A stretch of 40,355 nt of DNA, taken from assembly GCF_003477885.1 (NCBI RefSeq), contig NZ_QUEE01000024.1, positions 1-40,355 of the forward strand, given 5' to 3'. The notes beneath the pieces are model-generated. The model did no database searches and was not told the DNA's origin. It was given only the letters and a program-made list of their open reading frames with translations. Shown piece by piece: positions 7,117-15,675 of the stretch. Made by a program: the position numbers and the translations under genes. How positions within the stretch are numbered: the first letter of the stretch is position 1; every line of letters begins with the position of its first letter. This DNA is from Lachnotalea sp. AF33-28 (GTDB lineage Bacteria > Bacillota > Clostridia > Lachnospirales > Lachnospiraceae).

Positions 7117-8034
7117 ATGGACGCGATACAGATGCAATTGCTGGAGGCTGTGGCCGGGCTGCATGAAGTCCCGGCGGGTGCCTATAATATACGTGCGAAC
7201 GGAAAGAGCGTGGAGAGAAATACCACCGCCAATATCGATATCATATCCAAGGAGGACGGGACCGGAATCGACATCCGCATCAAGCCGGGCACCAGAAACG
7301 AGAGCGTGCATATCCCGGTGGTCTTAAGCCAGTCGGGGCTGACGGAGATGGTGTATAACGATTTTTATATAGGCGAAAACGCGGATGTGACGATCATCGC
7401 CGGCTGCGGGATCCATAACGGCGGCGACGCCATGTCCAGGCATGACGGGATACACCGCTTCTTTATCGGTAAGAACGCCAGGATCAAATATGTGGAGAAG
7501 CATTATGGCAGCGGTGACGGAAAAGGCGAGAGGATCATGAATCCCCAGACCATTGTAGAGATCGATGAAGGTGGCTATATGGAGATGGATACCGTGCAGA
7601 TCAAAGGCGTGGATTCCACGGAGCGCCTTACTAAGGCGTCCCTTAAAGCAGGGGCAAAGATCGTGGTTATGGAGCGCCTTATGACCCACGGCAGCCAGCA
7701 TGCGGTCAGCGAGTTTTCTGTGGATTTAAACGGTGAGGATGCCGGCGCGAACATCATTTCCAGATCGGTGGCCAAGGACAGCTCCGATCAGCTGTTTATC
7801 TCCGAGATCAACGGAAATGCCAGATGCAGCGGGCATACGGAGTGCGATGCGATCATCATGGGGGATGCCAGAATCAGCGCGGTGCCCAAGATCAGCGCCA
7901 ATCATCCGGATGCGGCCCTGATACATGAGGCTGCCATCGGCAAGATTGCCGGCGAGCAGATCGTAAAACTCATGACGCTGGGGCTGACGGAGGCGGAAGC
8001 GGAAGAGCAGATTGTCAACGGATTTTTGAAGTGA
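7117..8034 (+). CDS. sufB: SufB/SufD-type Fe-S scaffold protein
   Basis: A 305-residue SufBD-family protein with the beta-helix core and the conserved C terminus (S-A-N-H-P-D-A-A-L-I-H-E-A-A-I-G-K-I). The H-T-E-C-D-A-I motif places a cysteine where the essential SufB cysteine is expected, and the following H-E pair also matches SufB. It is much shorter than classical SufB (about 470 residues) and is the only SufB/D gene here, so it probably forms a homodimeric scaffold with SufC as in minimal two-gene systems. The start at 7117 lies 4 bases after GGAGGA; an in-frame ATG at 7105 is the alternative. No SufS or SufU is nearby. Confidence 0.88.
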   Translation: MDAIQMQLLEAVAGLHEVPAGAYNIRANGKSVERNTTANIDIISKEDGTGIDIRIKPGTRNESVHIPVVLSQSGLTEMVYNDFYIGENADVTIIAGCGIHNGGDAMSRHDGIHRFFIGKNARIKYVEKHYGSGDGKGERIMNPQTIVEIDEGGYMEMDTVQIKGVDSTERLTKASLKAGAKIVVMERLMTHGSQHAVSEFSVDLNGEDAGANIISRSVAKDSSDQLFISEINGNARCSGHTECDAIIMGDARISAVPKISANHPDAALIHEAAIGKIAGEQIVKLMTLGLTEAEAEEQIVNGFLK

Positions 8035-8101
8035 TGCCCCATATTGCGCTGTGGGTATATTGTGAGCGGAGTTTGAGAAAATATAATTGAAAAGAGAGCA
8101 T

Positions 8102-8137
8102 AAAAACCGAAACTTGTTAGGTAAGTTTCGGTTTTTT
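8102..8137. terminator. Bidirectional intrinsic terminator
   Basis: AACCGAAACTT (8105-8115) pairs with AAGTTTCGGTT (8123-8133) around a 7-base loop, with an A-run before and a T-run after. It serves the suf genes on the plus strand and can also serve the DUF4349 gene ending at 8184 on the minus strand. Confidence 0.88.
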
Positions 8138-8183
8138 GGTGCACCCGGTGTTCTTAGTCTGACCATGAAGTGTTATAAAGAAT

Positions 8184-9179
8184 TTACTCCTGCAAAGTAT
8201 CCTGCTTATTTTCAGCAGCGGGCGGATTCGGGCCCTTTTTCTTAGGCGTATGCTTCTTCCAGAGCCTGCGGACCAGCAGTACGATACCGAGGATCACTGC
8301 GGCCCAGATCAGGAGATAGGGCAGGCTGCTGACGAGCCAGATGAAGAAATCCAGGAAACCGCCGGCGATATCGGCCAGGTTGCCTTCCAACCGCTGGCGT
8401 ATTTCATCGAAAGTGCCGGTGGGGGCGGGCTCGGTGATCTGCTTTACTTCGGTGATGTCCATGGTGACGGTGCTGTAGGTCACCAGATTGTCATAGGTGC
8501 GCAGCTGGGATTCGTTGGACTCCAACTGGTAGCGCACTTCGGTCAGCCGTGACTGGATTTTGATGATGTCTTCCAGGTTCTCAGCCTTCTCCAGCATCGT
8601 TATGAGGGATTCCTGCTCGGCCTTCAGGGATTTGATCTTGCTTTCCGTATCCACATACTGCAAGGTTACATCCTGCACCGAGTCATGGCGCCTGGTGACA
8701 TTGCCGAGAGAGGAGACACAGGTTACAAATTCGTCCAGCCGGTCCTGGGGGATACGGGCGGTCATATAGCCGTACCGGGTGTTCTGATACTGATAGCTGC
8801 TGCCGGAAATGTCGGAATTCTCTACGTACCCGCCCAGCTCCTCAATTTTGGCGGACAGGGAAGTAATCAATGAGTCAAATTCTTTGGTCTCCACAGACAG
8901 ATCCACATTTTTGATGAGTTTCCGCTGGTTTTTTGGTGTGGAAGCCAGAACATCAGTTTCGCTTGTCAGAGATGTGCCGGATGAATCCATGTTTTCCGAG
9001 GCGGCCGCGGTTTCAGCCACTGTCTCGTTCCTGTAGGAGGAATTCTCACCTGTGTATGCTCCGGGGAACCCCTGTGAGTCCATGCTCTTGGCACTGCAGC
9101 CGCCCACTGTCAGAGCGATGAGCAGAACTGCCGCAGCCAGCGCGGATGCAGCGCGTCTCAGTTTCTTTTTTTCATTCAT
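8184..9179 (-). CDS. DUF4349 domain lipoprotein
   Basis: A 331-residue lipoprotein. The N terminus has a basic start, a hydrophobic stretch and a lipobox ending G-G-C at residue 28. A serine/threonine-rich linker follows. The DUF4349 domain (about 85-265) has a predicted coiled coil around residues 175-240 (S-L-K-A-E-Q-E-S-L-I-T-M-L-E-K). One transmembrane helix (about 275-305) is followed by a basic cytoplasmic tail. DUF4349 proteins often sit in ECF sigma factor operons, as here; their function is not known. It is the last gene of the minus-strand set, after the sigma factor and anti-sigma candidate, and has its own leader holding the two-hairpin repeat at 9231-9281. GAGGAGGGG precedes the start. 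Confidence 0.9.
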   Translation of the reverse strand: MNEKKKLRRAASALAAAVLLIALTVGGCSAKSMDSQGFPGAYTGENSSYRNETVAETAAASENMDSSGTSLTSETDVLASTPKNQRKLIKNVDLSVETKEFDSLITSLSAKIEELGGYVENSDISGSSYQYQNTRYGYMTARIPQDRLDEFVTCVSSLGNVTRRHDSVQDVTLQYVDTESKIKSLKAEQESLITMLEKAENLEDIIKIQSRLTEVRYQLESNESQLRTYDNLVTYSTVTMDITEVKQITEPAPTGTFDEIRQRLEGNLADIAGGFLDFFIWLVSSLPYLLIWAAVILGIVLLVRRLWKKHTPKKKGPNPPAAENKQDTLQE

Positions 9180-9230
9180 GTTACCCCTCCTCGTATAATA
9201 AGTTTAGAGCTAAAGAAATAAAGCTTTTTA

Positions 9231-9281
9231 ATGTCACCAACCGAAGGTTGATGACCTGCGCACACTTCAGTGTGCTTCCAC
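9231..9281 (-). repeat. Two-hairpin leader repeat, copy A
   Basis: Read on the minus strand, a GCACACT/AGTGTGC hairpin (9260-9275) is followed by a 10-bp hairpin around a TTC loop (9233-9255). The same 23-base second hairpin recurs with 2-3 changes at 28033-28055 and 37443-37465, each time upstream of and in the same sense as a start codon. This copy precedes the DUF4349 gene. Confidence 0.75.
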
Positions 9282-9293
9282 TTTCCATTATAG

Positions 9294-10052
9294 TTATCCT
9301 GTGAATGAACGTTGAAGCGTGAATACGACCGCTGTGTCTTCCTTGCCGGCCGGTATGGTCAGGCGGTAGGTGCCTGCGGGATCGTCCGGCAGCTCGTATT
9401 GCAGAAGGCTGACACCGGCATGAAATGTGCCGCCGGGAGAAAGCGTGACGTTTTCCCCGGCCGTGTCATAGCGGTCCTTCAGGGAAAGCTCCGTCCATGC
9501 GCCGTTTACAAGTGACTCCAGGCGGAATGCGGTGTTCATGGACAGTGTTTCCGCAGCCAGGTTGGTGACGGAAACCGGAAGAACGCCGTCAGCGCCAAGG
9601 GGGCCTGTGATCTCAAGAGAGGCAGAAGGTGACGGAACCGCCTGTATATCCGCGGCACTAAAGCCCGACAGATCTGTGATCCCTTCTATCTCTGTATCCG
9701 CATCGGATGCAGCCGATGCCGCCGAGGTGACGCCGGCCGCCGTTTCCTGCACGGCGTTTTCATGGCCGCTGTTCTGAGCGGGCGATGTGCTCTTCATGCG
9801 GAAAAACGGGGTGATGAAATAATTGAACCCTCCTATTATGATGAAAAGCAGGATAAGGGCCGCCGCACTTTTTAAGATCCTGTAAGCAATGCGCCGTTTT
9901 CTGCGGCTTCGCTCGCGGACCAGATCCCTGCGAAACGGATACAGCGCTTTCAGCGAATCCGGAGCCGGTATGGCCTGTATCTGTTCATCCAGGCTTTCTT
10001 TCAGAGCGTTTTGCAGCATCTGAGCGGCCTTGGAGGAAGTTGCCTGTGTCAT
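9294..10052 (-). CDS. Membrane anti-sigma candidate with Ig-like domain
   Basis: A 252-residue membrane protein directly after the ECF sigma gene (36-base gap), the usual place for an anti-sigma factor. The N-terminal 60 residues are cytoplasmic and basic. One helix (about 62-80, A-A-A-L-I-L-L-F-I-I-I-G-G-F) is followed by a low-complexity Ala/Ser/Thr linker and an extracellular beta-rich domain (about 140-250) with P-G-G-T-F and P-A-G-T-Y-R-L-T, resembling bacterial Ig-like domains found on Firmicute anti-sigma proteins. No zinc-binding H-x3-C-x2-C motif is present, so the role rests on position and topology. Confidence 0.75.
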   Translation of the reverse strand: MTQATSSKAAQMLQNALKESLDEQIQAIPAPDSLKALYPFRRDLVRERSRRKRRIAYRILKSAAALILLFIIIGGFNYFITPFFRMKSTSPAQNSGHENAVQETAAGVTSAASAASDADTEIEGITDLSGFSAADIQAVPSPSASLEITGPLGADGVLPVSVTNLAAETLSMNTAFRLESLVNGAWTELSLKDRYDTAGENVTLSPGGTFHAGVSLLQYELPDDPAGTYRLTIPAGKEDTAVVFTLQRSFTG

Positions 10053-10088
10053 AAGTTTACCTCTTTTCTGCGCCTTATGTTGCGCGGG

Positions 10089-10646
10089 TCAGAATCGTAT
10101 AGCGGAAGACGGAGCCAGCATTTCCTGCAGCTTTTTTCGCGCCCGGAAGATTCTGACATTCACTGTTTTGGGAGCCACATTTAAAAAGACCGCGGTTTCC
10201 TTTTCGGACATCTGATGCAGGTATCTGCATTCCAGCACGGTCCGGTAGGATTCATCCAGGGAGCGTATGCAGGAAAGCAGATATTCGTAGTCTTCTTTTA
10301 CGATCAGCTCATCCAGGAGATCTGCCTGCCGGCTGTCCGCCGAGTCGGTTTCCGGCACTTCGGAGGAAGGATCCTCCAGCCGGCCTTTTTTACGGAGGAT
10401 ATCGATGGCCCTGCTCTTAGCGATTGTGGCGAGATAGCGCTTCGTCTGAGGGCTGTCCACCGAGTCCACCTTATTAAGATGCTTGGTCAGCACAAGAAAA
10501 GAATCCTGGACCGCGTCCTCAGCCAGCTGATAATCATTCAGGATCTGGTTGGCCAGGTACCACATAAAATAGCGGTATTTTTCATAAAGGGCGGTGAACT
10601 TGTCTTTTTCTTCCTGTGTATCCACCAATGTTAAAAAAATCAGCAT
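10089..10646 (-). CDS. ECF-type RNA polymerase sigma factor
   Basis: A sigma-70 family factor of about 185 residues. Region 2 (about 20-90) shows Y-E-K-Y-R-Y-F-M-W-Y-L-A, A-E-D-A-V-Q-D-S-F and R-Y-L-A-T-I-A-K-S-R-A-I-D-I-L-R. Region 4 (about 125-180) shows L-D-E-S-Y-R-T-V-L-E-C-R-Y and the helix-turn-helix S-E-K-E-T-A-V-F-L-N-V-A-P-K-T-V. The start is set at the third of three closely spaced ATGs because AGG lies 6 bases before it; 10652 and 10658 are alternatives. It heads the operon with the anti-sigma candidate and DUF4349 gene, which it may autoregulate. Its target promoter could not be identified here. Confidence 0.92.
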   Translation of the reverse strand: MLIFLTLVDTQEEKDKFTALYEKYRYFMWYLANQILNDYQLAEDAVQDSFLVLTKHLNKVDSVDSPQTKRYLATIAKSRAIDILRKKGRLEDPSSEVPETDSADSRQADLLDELIVKEDYEYLLSCIRSLDESYRTVLECRYLHQMSEKETAVFLNVAPKTVNVRIFRARKKLQEMLAPSSAIRF

Positions 10647-10804
10647 GCTCATCCTCATTTCTGCGCATATCCGGCTGTCTGTTTATAATGTAAGCGGGTA
10701 TGGCAACACCTGTGCGGCGTGCACAGGCAGTTGATTGACGTCTCTCTGTCTATCATAACGTATGCGGATATACTTTTACTACAAAAATTTAATATTTTTT
10801 TAAT

Positions 10805-10862
10805 TTGCTATGCTGCCATTACTGCTCTATAATAACCTTTAGGTTTCCGACCGACTGGTCGG
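10805..10862 (+). promoter_or_regulatory. Promoter and TetR-type operator of the RND exporter
   Basis: TTGCTA (10805-10810), a 17-bp spacer and TATAAT (10828-10833) form a good promoter. CCGACC-GACT-GGTCGG (10847-10862), a perfect 6+4+6 palindrome, lies just after the -10 box where a bound repressor would block transcription. The TetR gene at 15021 in the same operon is the likely ligand. Confidence 0.75.
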
Positions 10863-10908
10863 ACGGAATACAGCGACAGATATTAAAACATCAGGAATGG
10901 AGAAAGCC

Positions 10909-13900
10909 ATGTTATCAAAAATTAGTGTAAAGAAGCCATATACGGTGGTTGTAGCCGTAGTGCTGATCCTGATTCTGGGATTTGTATCCTTTACCAACAT
11001 GACGACAGATCTGCTGCCCAGCATGAATCTGCCTTATGCGATCGTTATGACCACCTATGTGGGGGCGAGTCCCGAGGAGGTGGAGACAGCGGTGACCAAG
11101 CCCATAGAGTCGGCCATGGCCACGGTCAGCAATATACAGAATATCAGTTCCGTATCCAGTGAAAACTATTCCATGGTTATACTGGAGTTTGCGGAAACGA
11201 CGAATATGGATTCCGTCACCATCGAGATGAGGGAAAGCCTGGATCAGATCGGCGCTTACTGGGACGATTCGGTGGGCAGCCCGATTATCATGAAACTGAA
11301 CCCGGATATGCTGCCGGTTATGGTGGCGGCGGTGGATGCCGACGGCCTTACCAGCGCTCAGGTGACCCGTCTGGTGCAGGACAGCCTGTCCCAGGAGCTG
11401 GAGAGCCTGGAGGGAGTGGCTTCAGTCTCCACCACCGGCGATATTGAAGAAACCATTCAGGTAATCCTGCGCCCGGAGAAGATTGAAGAGGTTAATAACA
11501 GGATCCGCGCGTCGCTGGACAGTAAATTCCAGGAGGCCCAGGAAGAGATGGAGAAGGGCCGGGACGAGCTGGAGAGCGGTGAGAAACAGATCGATAACGG
11601 TAAACAGCAGTTGGAGAGCGGCAAACAGCAGGCATTTGATCAGATTGCGGAAGGACAGCTCAAGCTGGAGCAGGCGCAGCAGGAGATCATAAGCGGTGAA
11701 AACCAGCTGGCGATCCAGGAAGCGCTGATTTCCGATAAGGAGAACACGCTGTCCATGCTCAAGGAAGCTTTAAAAAAGCTGGAGGAAGAGGTGGACAGAC
11801 TCCAGGGACAGGTAGCCGATGAGGAGAAAAAGGTGGCGGAACAGACAGCCGCCATTGAAAACGGCAGGAAGCAGATACTGGAGATGTTAAAACCGCTCGG
11901 CATTACTTCTATTCCGACATCCGCGGAGATTGAGGCGCAGCTTTCGACCCTGGACACCGGCATCAAAGCGCTGGAAGCGCAGATCGCGGAGCTGGAAGCA
12001 GCAGGCGCTGGCGAGGAACAGATCGACGCACTTAAGGCGCAGAAGGCGCAGATGGAACAGATGCGTCTTCTGTATGAAAACCTGCAGCCCGGCGTGAAAA
12101 ACCTGGAAGAGGCAGAACAGCTGCTTTCCATAGAGTCCCAGGCGCTGACAGCCGCCAGAGAGGCGCTGGATAAGGGGAAGGCCGAGCTTTCCTCCATGAC
12201 ACAGCAGATCGGCGAGATGCAGACTGCGATCACCGGCGGCAAAGCGGCGCTGGAAGAAGCCAAAGCAAAGATCGCGGAAGGTAAACTGACGGTGAATGAG
12301 GCTATGGTGGAGCTTAGCAAAAACCAGGCTCTGGCCTCCCTTCAGATGAGCGTCTCCGAAGCGCAGTTAAACGCCGCCAAATCACAGATTGAAGCGGGTA
12401 AGACGCAGCTGGATGCGGCCGAGGAGGAATTTGAGAAAACCAAAGAAACCGCATATGACAGCGCGGATATGAGCGATGTGATCACCGCATCCATGATCAA
12501 GAACATCCTGACCGCCCAGAACTTTTCCATGCCCGCCGGCTATGTGACAGAGGACGGCGTGGACTATATGGTGAGGGTCGGAGATAAGATAGAGGAAGAG
12601 GACCAGTTGAAAAACCTGGTTCTGTTCGATCCTGCCGGCATGGGTATCGAGGACGTGGAGCCGATCAGGCTTTCGGATGTGGCCGATGTGTTCACCACGG
12701 ATAATTCGGATGAGGTCTATGCCAAGATCAACGGCAATCCGGGCATTATCATGACCATGCAGAAGCAGACCGGATATTCCACCGGCGATGTGTCCAATAA
12801 GCTGAAGGATAAATTTGAAAAGCTGATGGCGGAGGATGAAACCCTTCATTTTACGGTGCTGATGGATCAGGGTATCTATATCGATATGGTGGTCAACTCC
12901 GTGCTTGAGAATATGGCCTTCGGCGGCCTTTTGGCCGTGCTGATCCTGCTGCTATTCCTTAGAGATTTAAAGCCCACGCTGATCATTGCCTGCTCCATCC
13001 CGATCAGCCTTCTGACAGCTGTGGTGCTGATGTATTTCAGCGGTGTTACGCTGAATATTATCTCCCTGTCCGGACTGGCCTTAGGAGTGGGTATGCTGGT
13101 GGATAACTCCATCGTCGTGATAGAGAATGTTTACCGGCTGCGGAATCAGGGCGTTCCCGCAAAGAAAGCGGCCATAGAAGGAGCGACCCAGGTGGGCGGA
13201 GCGATTATGGCATCCACCCTCACTACCGTATCCGTTTTTGCGCCGATCGTATTCACCACAGGTATCACGAGGCAGCTCTTTGTGGATATGGGACTGACCA
13301 TCGCCTATTCTCTGCTGGCAAGTCTCGTGATCGCCCTGACCCTGGTGCCGATGATGTCTGCGGGAATGCTGGGCCGGTCGGTGGAAAAGAAGCACGGGAT
13401 CTTCGACAGGATACAGAACGGATATGCGCTGCTGCTTAAGGGCTCGCTGAAGCTGAAACCTCTGGTTCTGATTGGCTCTGTGGTGCTGCTTGCGGTGAGC
13501 GGCGTGTGTGCGGTATCCAGAGGGACTTCCATGATGCCTGAAATGGAGAGCACCCAGGTCAGCATCACGATGAGCATGGAGGATCATACGCCTCTTGCAG
13601 ATCTGGCGGCCATGTCCGACCAGGTGATTGAACGCCTGACAACGATTCCCGATGTGGAGACCGTGGGCGCGATGGCCGGAGGATCCATGATGAGCGGCAT
13701 CATGGGCGGCGGAGGCGGCAGCTCCTCCGGCGCTGATTCGGTTACCATGTATCTGATTTTAAAGGAAGATAAAGAACTGACCAACGATGAACTGGCAGAT
13801 GCGATCGAAGAGAAGACTGCGGATTTAAACTGTGAGCTTTCCGTCAGCACTTCCAGCATGGATATGAGCGCGCTGGGCGGCAGCGGCATATCCATACAGA

Positions 13901-15021
13901 TTAAAGGGCGGGATCTGGATAAACTGCAGCAGATCGCAGAGGATGTGGCGGAGCTGGTGCGCGGTGTGGAAGGAACCGCGGAGGTGAGCGACGGCATAGA
14001 TGAGACCACTGAGGAACTGCGCGTGATCGTCAATAAGGACAGAGCCAGCGAGCATAATCTGACCGTGGCGCAGGTGTATCAGGCCATTGCGGCAGAGCTG
14101 GCCAAATCCTCCACCGCGACCACCATATCCAACGATGTGACGGATTATGACGTGGTGGTGCACGATGGGGAGGCAGAGGAGAAGACCAGACAGGATATCC
14201 GCGATATGGTCCTTACGGTCACCGACAGAAACGGCGGGAAGGAAGAGGTAAAGCTCTCTGATGTGGCGGATTTCACGGATGCGCAGAGCATGGCGTCCAT
14301 CCGCAGGAACGCTCAGAGCCGTTATATCACCGTGTCTGCGTCCATCGACAGGAATCACAATATCGGCTTGGTGGCGGCGGATGTACAGAAAGCGCTGGAC
14401 GGATATAACATGCCGGAAGGCTATACGGCCAAAATGGCAGGTGAGGATGAGAGCATCAATGAGGCGATGGTCGAGCTGTTTAAGATGCTGGCGCTGGCCA
14501 TTGTATTCATGTATCTGATCATGGTGGCGCAGTTCCAGTCCCTGCTTTCACCGTTTATCATCATGTTCACGATACCGCTGGCATTTACGGGAGGACTGTT
14601 CGGACTCTATTTTACTGGAAATGAAATCAGTGTGATCGCTATGATCGGCTTTGTCATGCTGTCCGGCATCATCGTGAACAACGGCATCGTGCTGGTGGAC
14701 TACATCAACCAGCTGCGCCGGGACGGCATGGCGAAGAAGGAAGCCATTGTGGAGGCGGGGCGGACCCGTCTGCGCCCGATTATCATGACCGCGCTGACCA
14801 CAGTGCTGGGGCTGTCCACCATGGCTATGGGAATGGGCATGGGAAGCGACATGGTGCAGCCGATGGCCATTGTTACGATCGGAGGGCTGGTGTACGGAAC
14901 GCTGCTGACGCTGTTTGTGGTACCCTGTATCTATGATGTGTTCAACAGGGAGAAGAAGGGTAAGGAGCAGGAAACGGCGGAACTGGAAACAAAGGAAGAA
15001 GCGGGGGAGGATGAGGTTTGA
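10909..15021 (+). CDS. RND-family efflux transporter permease with coiled-coil insert
   Basis: A 1370-residue inner-membrane exporter of the RND (AcrB/HAE) superfamily driven by proton flow. The first helix (V-V-V-A-V-V-L-I-L-I-L-G) is followed by the porter domain (P-S-M-N-L-P-Y, V-G-A-S-P-E-E-V-E). Two clusters of membrane helices follow (12890-13380 and 14470-14940). Helix 4 carries G-M-L-V-D-N-S-I-V-V-I-E-N. Unusually, about 330 residues of heptad-like Glu/Gln/Lys/Ala sequence (nucleotides about 11500-12460) are inserted in the porter domain. This may span the peptidoglycan in place of a separate adaptor protein. The start at 10909 has GGAG a few bases upstream; the ATG at 10897 is weaker. 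It is co-transcribed with the TetR gene, with a one-base overlap. Confidence 0.93.
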   Translation: MLSKISVKKPYTVVVAVVLILILGFVSFTNMTTDLLPSMNLPYAIVMTTYVGASPEEVETAVTKPIESAMATVSNIQNISSVSSENYSMVILEFAETTNMDSVTIEMRESLDQIGAYWDDSVGSPIIMKLNPDMLPVMVAAVDADGLTSAQVTRLVQDSLSQELESLEGVASVSTTGDIEETIQVILRPEKIEEVNNRIRASLDSKFQEAQEEMEKGRDELESGEKQIDNGKQQLESGKQQAFDQIAEGQLKLEQAQQEIISGENQLAIQEALISDKENTLSMLKEALKKLEEEVDRLQGQVADEEKKVAEQTAAIENGRKQILEMLKPLGITSIPTSAEIEAQLSTLDTGIKALEAQIAELEAAGAGEEQIDALKAQKAQMEQMRLLYENLQPGVKNLEEAEQLLSIESQALTAAREALDKGKAELSSMTQQIGEMQTAITGGKAALEEAKAKIAEGKLTVNEAMVELSKNQALASLQMSVSEAQLNAAKSQIEAGKTQLDAAEEEFEKTKETAYDSADMSDVITASMIKNILTAQNFSMPAGYVTEDGVDYMVRVGDKIEEEDQLKNLVLFDPAGMGIEDVEPIRLSDVADVFTTDNSDEVYAKINGNPGIIMTMQKQTGYSTGDVSNKLKDKFEKLMAEDETLHFTVLMDQGIYIDMVVNSVLENMAFGGLLAVLILLLFLRDLKPTLIIACSIPISLLTAVVLMYFSGVTLNIISLSGLALGVGMLVDNSIVVIENVYRLRNQGVPAKKAAIEGATQVGGAIMASTLTTVSVFAPIVFTTGITRQLFVDMGLTIAYSLLASLVIALTLVPMMSAGMLGRSVEKKHGIFDRIQNGYALLLKGSLKLKPLVLIGSVVLLAVSGVCAVSRGTSMMPEMESTQVSITMSMEDHTPLADLAAMSDQVIERLTTIPDVETVGAMAGGSMMSGIMGGGGGSSSGADSVTMYLILKEDKELTNDELADAIEEKTADLNCELSVSTSSMDMSALGGSGISIQIKGRDLDKLQQIAEDVAELVRGVEGTAEVSDGIDETTEELRVIVNKDRASEHNLTVAQVYQAIAAELAKSSTATTISNDVTDYDVVVHDGEAEEKTRQDIRDMVLTVTDRNGGKEEVKLSDVADFTDAQSMASIRRNAQSRYITVSASIDRNHNIGLVAADVQKALDGYNMPEGYTAKMAGEDESINEAMVELFKMLALAIVFMYLIMVAQFQSLLSPFIIMFTIPLAFTGGLFGLYFTGNEISVIAMIGFVMLSGIIVNNGIVLVDYINQLRRDGMAKKEAIVEAGRTRLRPIIMTALTTVLGLSTMAMGMGMGSDMVQPMAIVTIGGLVYGTLLTLFVVPCIYDVFNREKKGKEQETAELETKEEAGEDEV

Positions 15022-15629
15022 TGAAAAAGGAACTGTCTGCGAAGGTTCTGGCTCTGTATCGCGCGGTCTGCACTCTAGTGGATGAGGGCTGCGATATCAA
15101 TTCGCTGACGGTGTCCCAGATCACGGAAAAGGCCGGAATCGGAAAGGGCACTGCCTATGAATATTTTAAAAGCAAAGAAGAGATTATCGTCAGAGCGCTG
15201 ATCTATGATTTCAGGATAAAAGCCGGGGAGATACGGGACCGGATCTGCCAGGTCTCCTCTTTCCGGGAAAAAGTCATGGTGATATTGAACTGGCTGGAAC
15301 TCAATTTCAGCGCCAACAAATCCTTCATGCAGCTGATTAAGATCGGTACGCAGTCTTTTGAGATCAAAGCAGCTTTAAAGGCGGAGTGCCAGAATGGCCT
15401 GGACAATGACGGCAGGGAGCTGATGGAAGGCATTGTAAATGAGATGATAAACTCGGGTATAAAGGAGGGGCTGATCGACGCCTCCGCAAACCGCTACTAT
15501 GCCAGCGCCAGCCTGTCTTCCCAGATCGTCCAGTTTGCGGTATACTTAAGCAGTATGGATACGATTGAGGGCGTTACCGTGCAGGACGCCAAGGATTATG
15601 CGCTTGAATGTGTGTTAAAAACTTTATGA
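15021..15629 (+). CDS. TetR family transcriptional regulator
   Basis: A 202-residue repressor. The N-terminal helix-turn-helix (about 28-50) reads L-T-V-S-Q-I-T-E-K-A-G-I-G-K-G-T-A-Y-E-Y-F, followed by K-S-K-E-E-I, the standard TetR pattern. The C-terminal ligand-binding domain is all-helical and diverse. The ATG overlaps the stop of the exporter gene by one base, so the two are coupled. It probably binds the palindrome at 10847-10862 and is released by an exported compound; the ligand is unknown. Confidence 0.92.
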   Translation: MKKELSAKVLALYRAVCTLVDEGCDINSLTVSQITEKAGIGKGTAYEYFKSKEEIIVRALIYDFRIKAGEIRDRICQVSSFREKVMVILNWLELNFSANKSFMQLIKIGTQSFEIKAALKAECQNGLDNDGRELMEGIVNEMINSGIKEGLIDASANRYYASASLSSQIVQFAVYLSSMDTIEGVTVQDAKDYALECVLKTL

Positions 15630-15675
15630 TGGAAACGCCCGTACGGGCGGAAGATATTGCGGGAGGGCAAATACC

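Noticed and set aside
11640..12320. 226-residue minus-strand frame rich in Ser, Ala and Cys
   Set aside because: It is the antisense of the repetitive Glu/Gln/Lys/Ala coiled coil in the RND exporter; composition mirrors the coiled-coil codons.
15636..15649. CGCCCGTACGGGCG palindrome as terminator of the TetR gene
   Set aside because: No T-run follows; it could be a hairpin or operator, but there is too little to support either.
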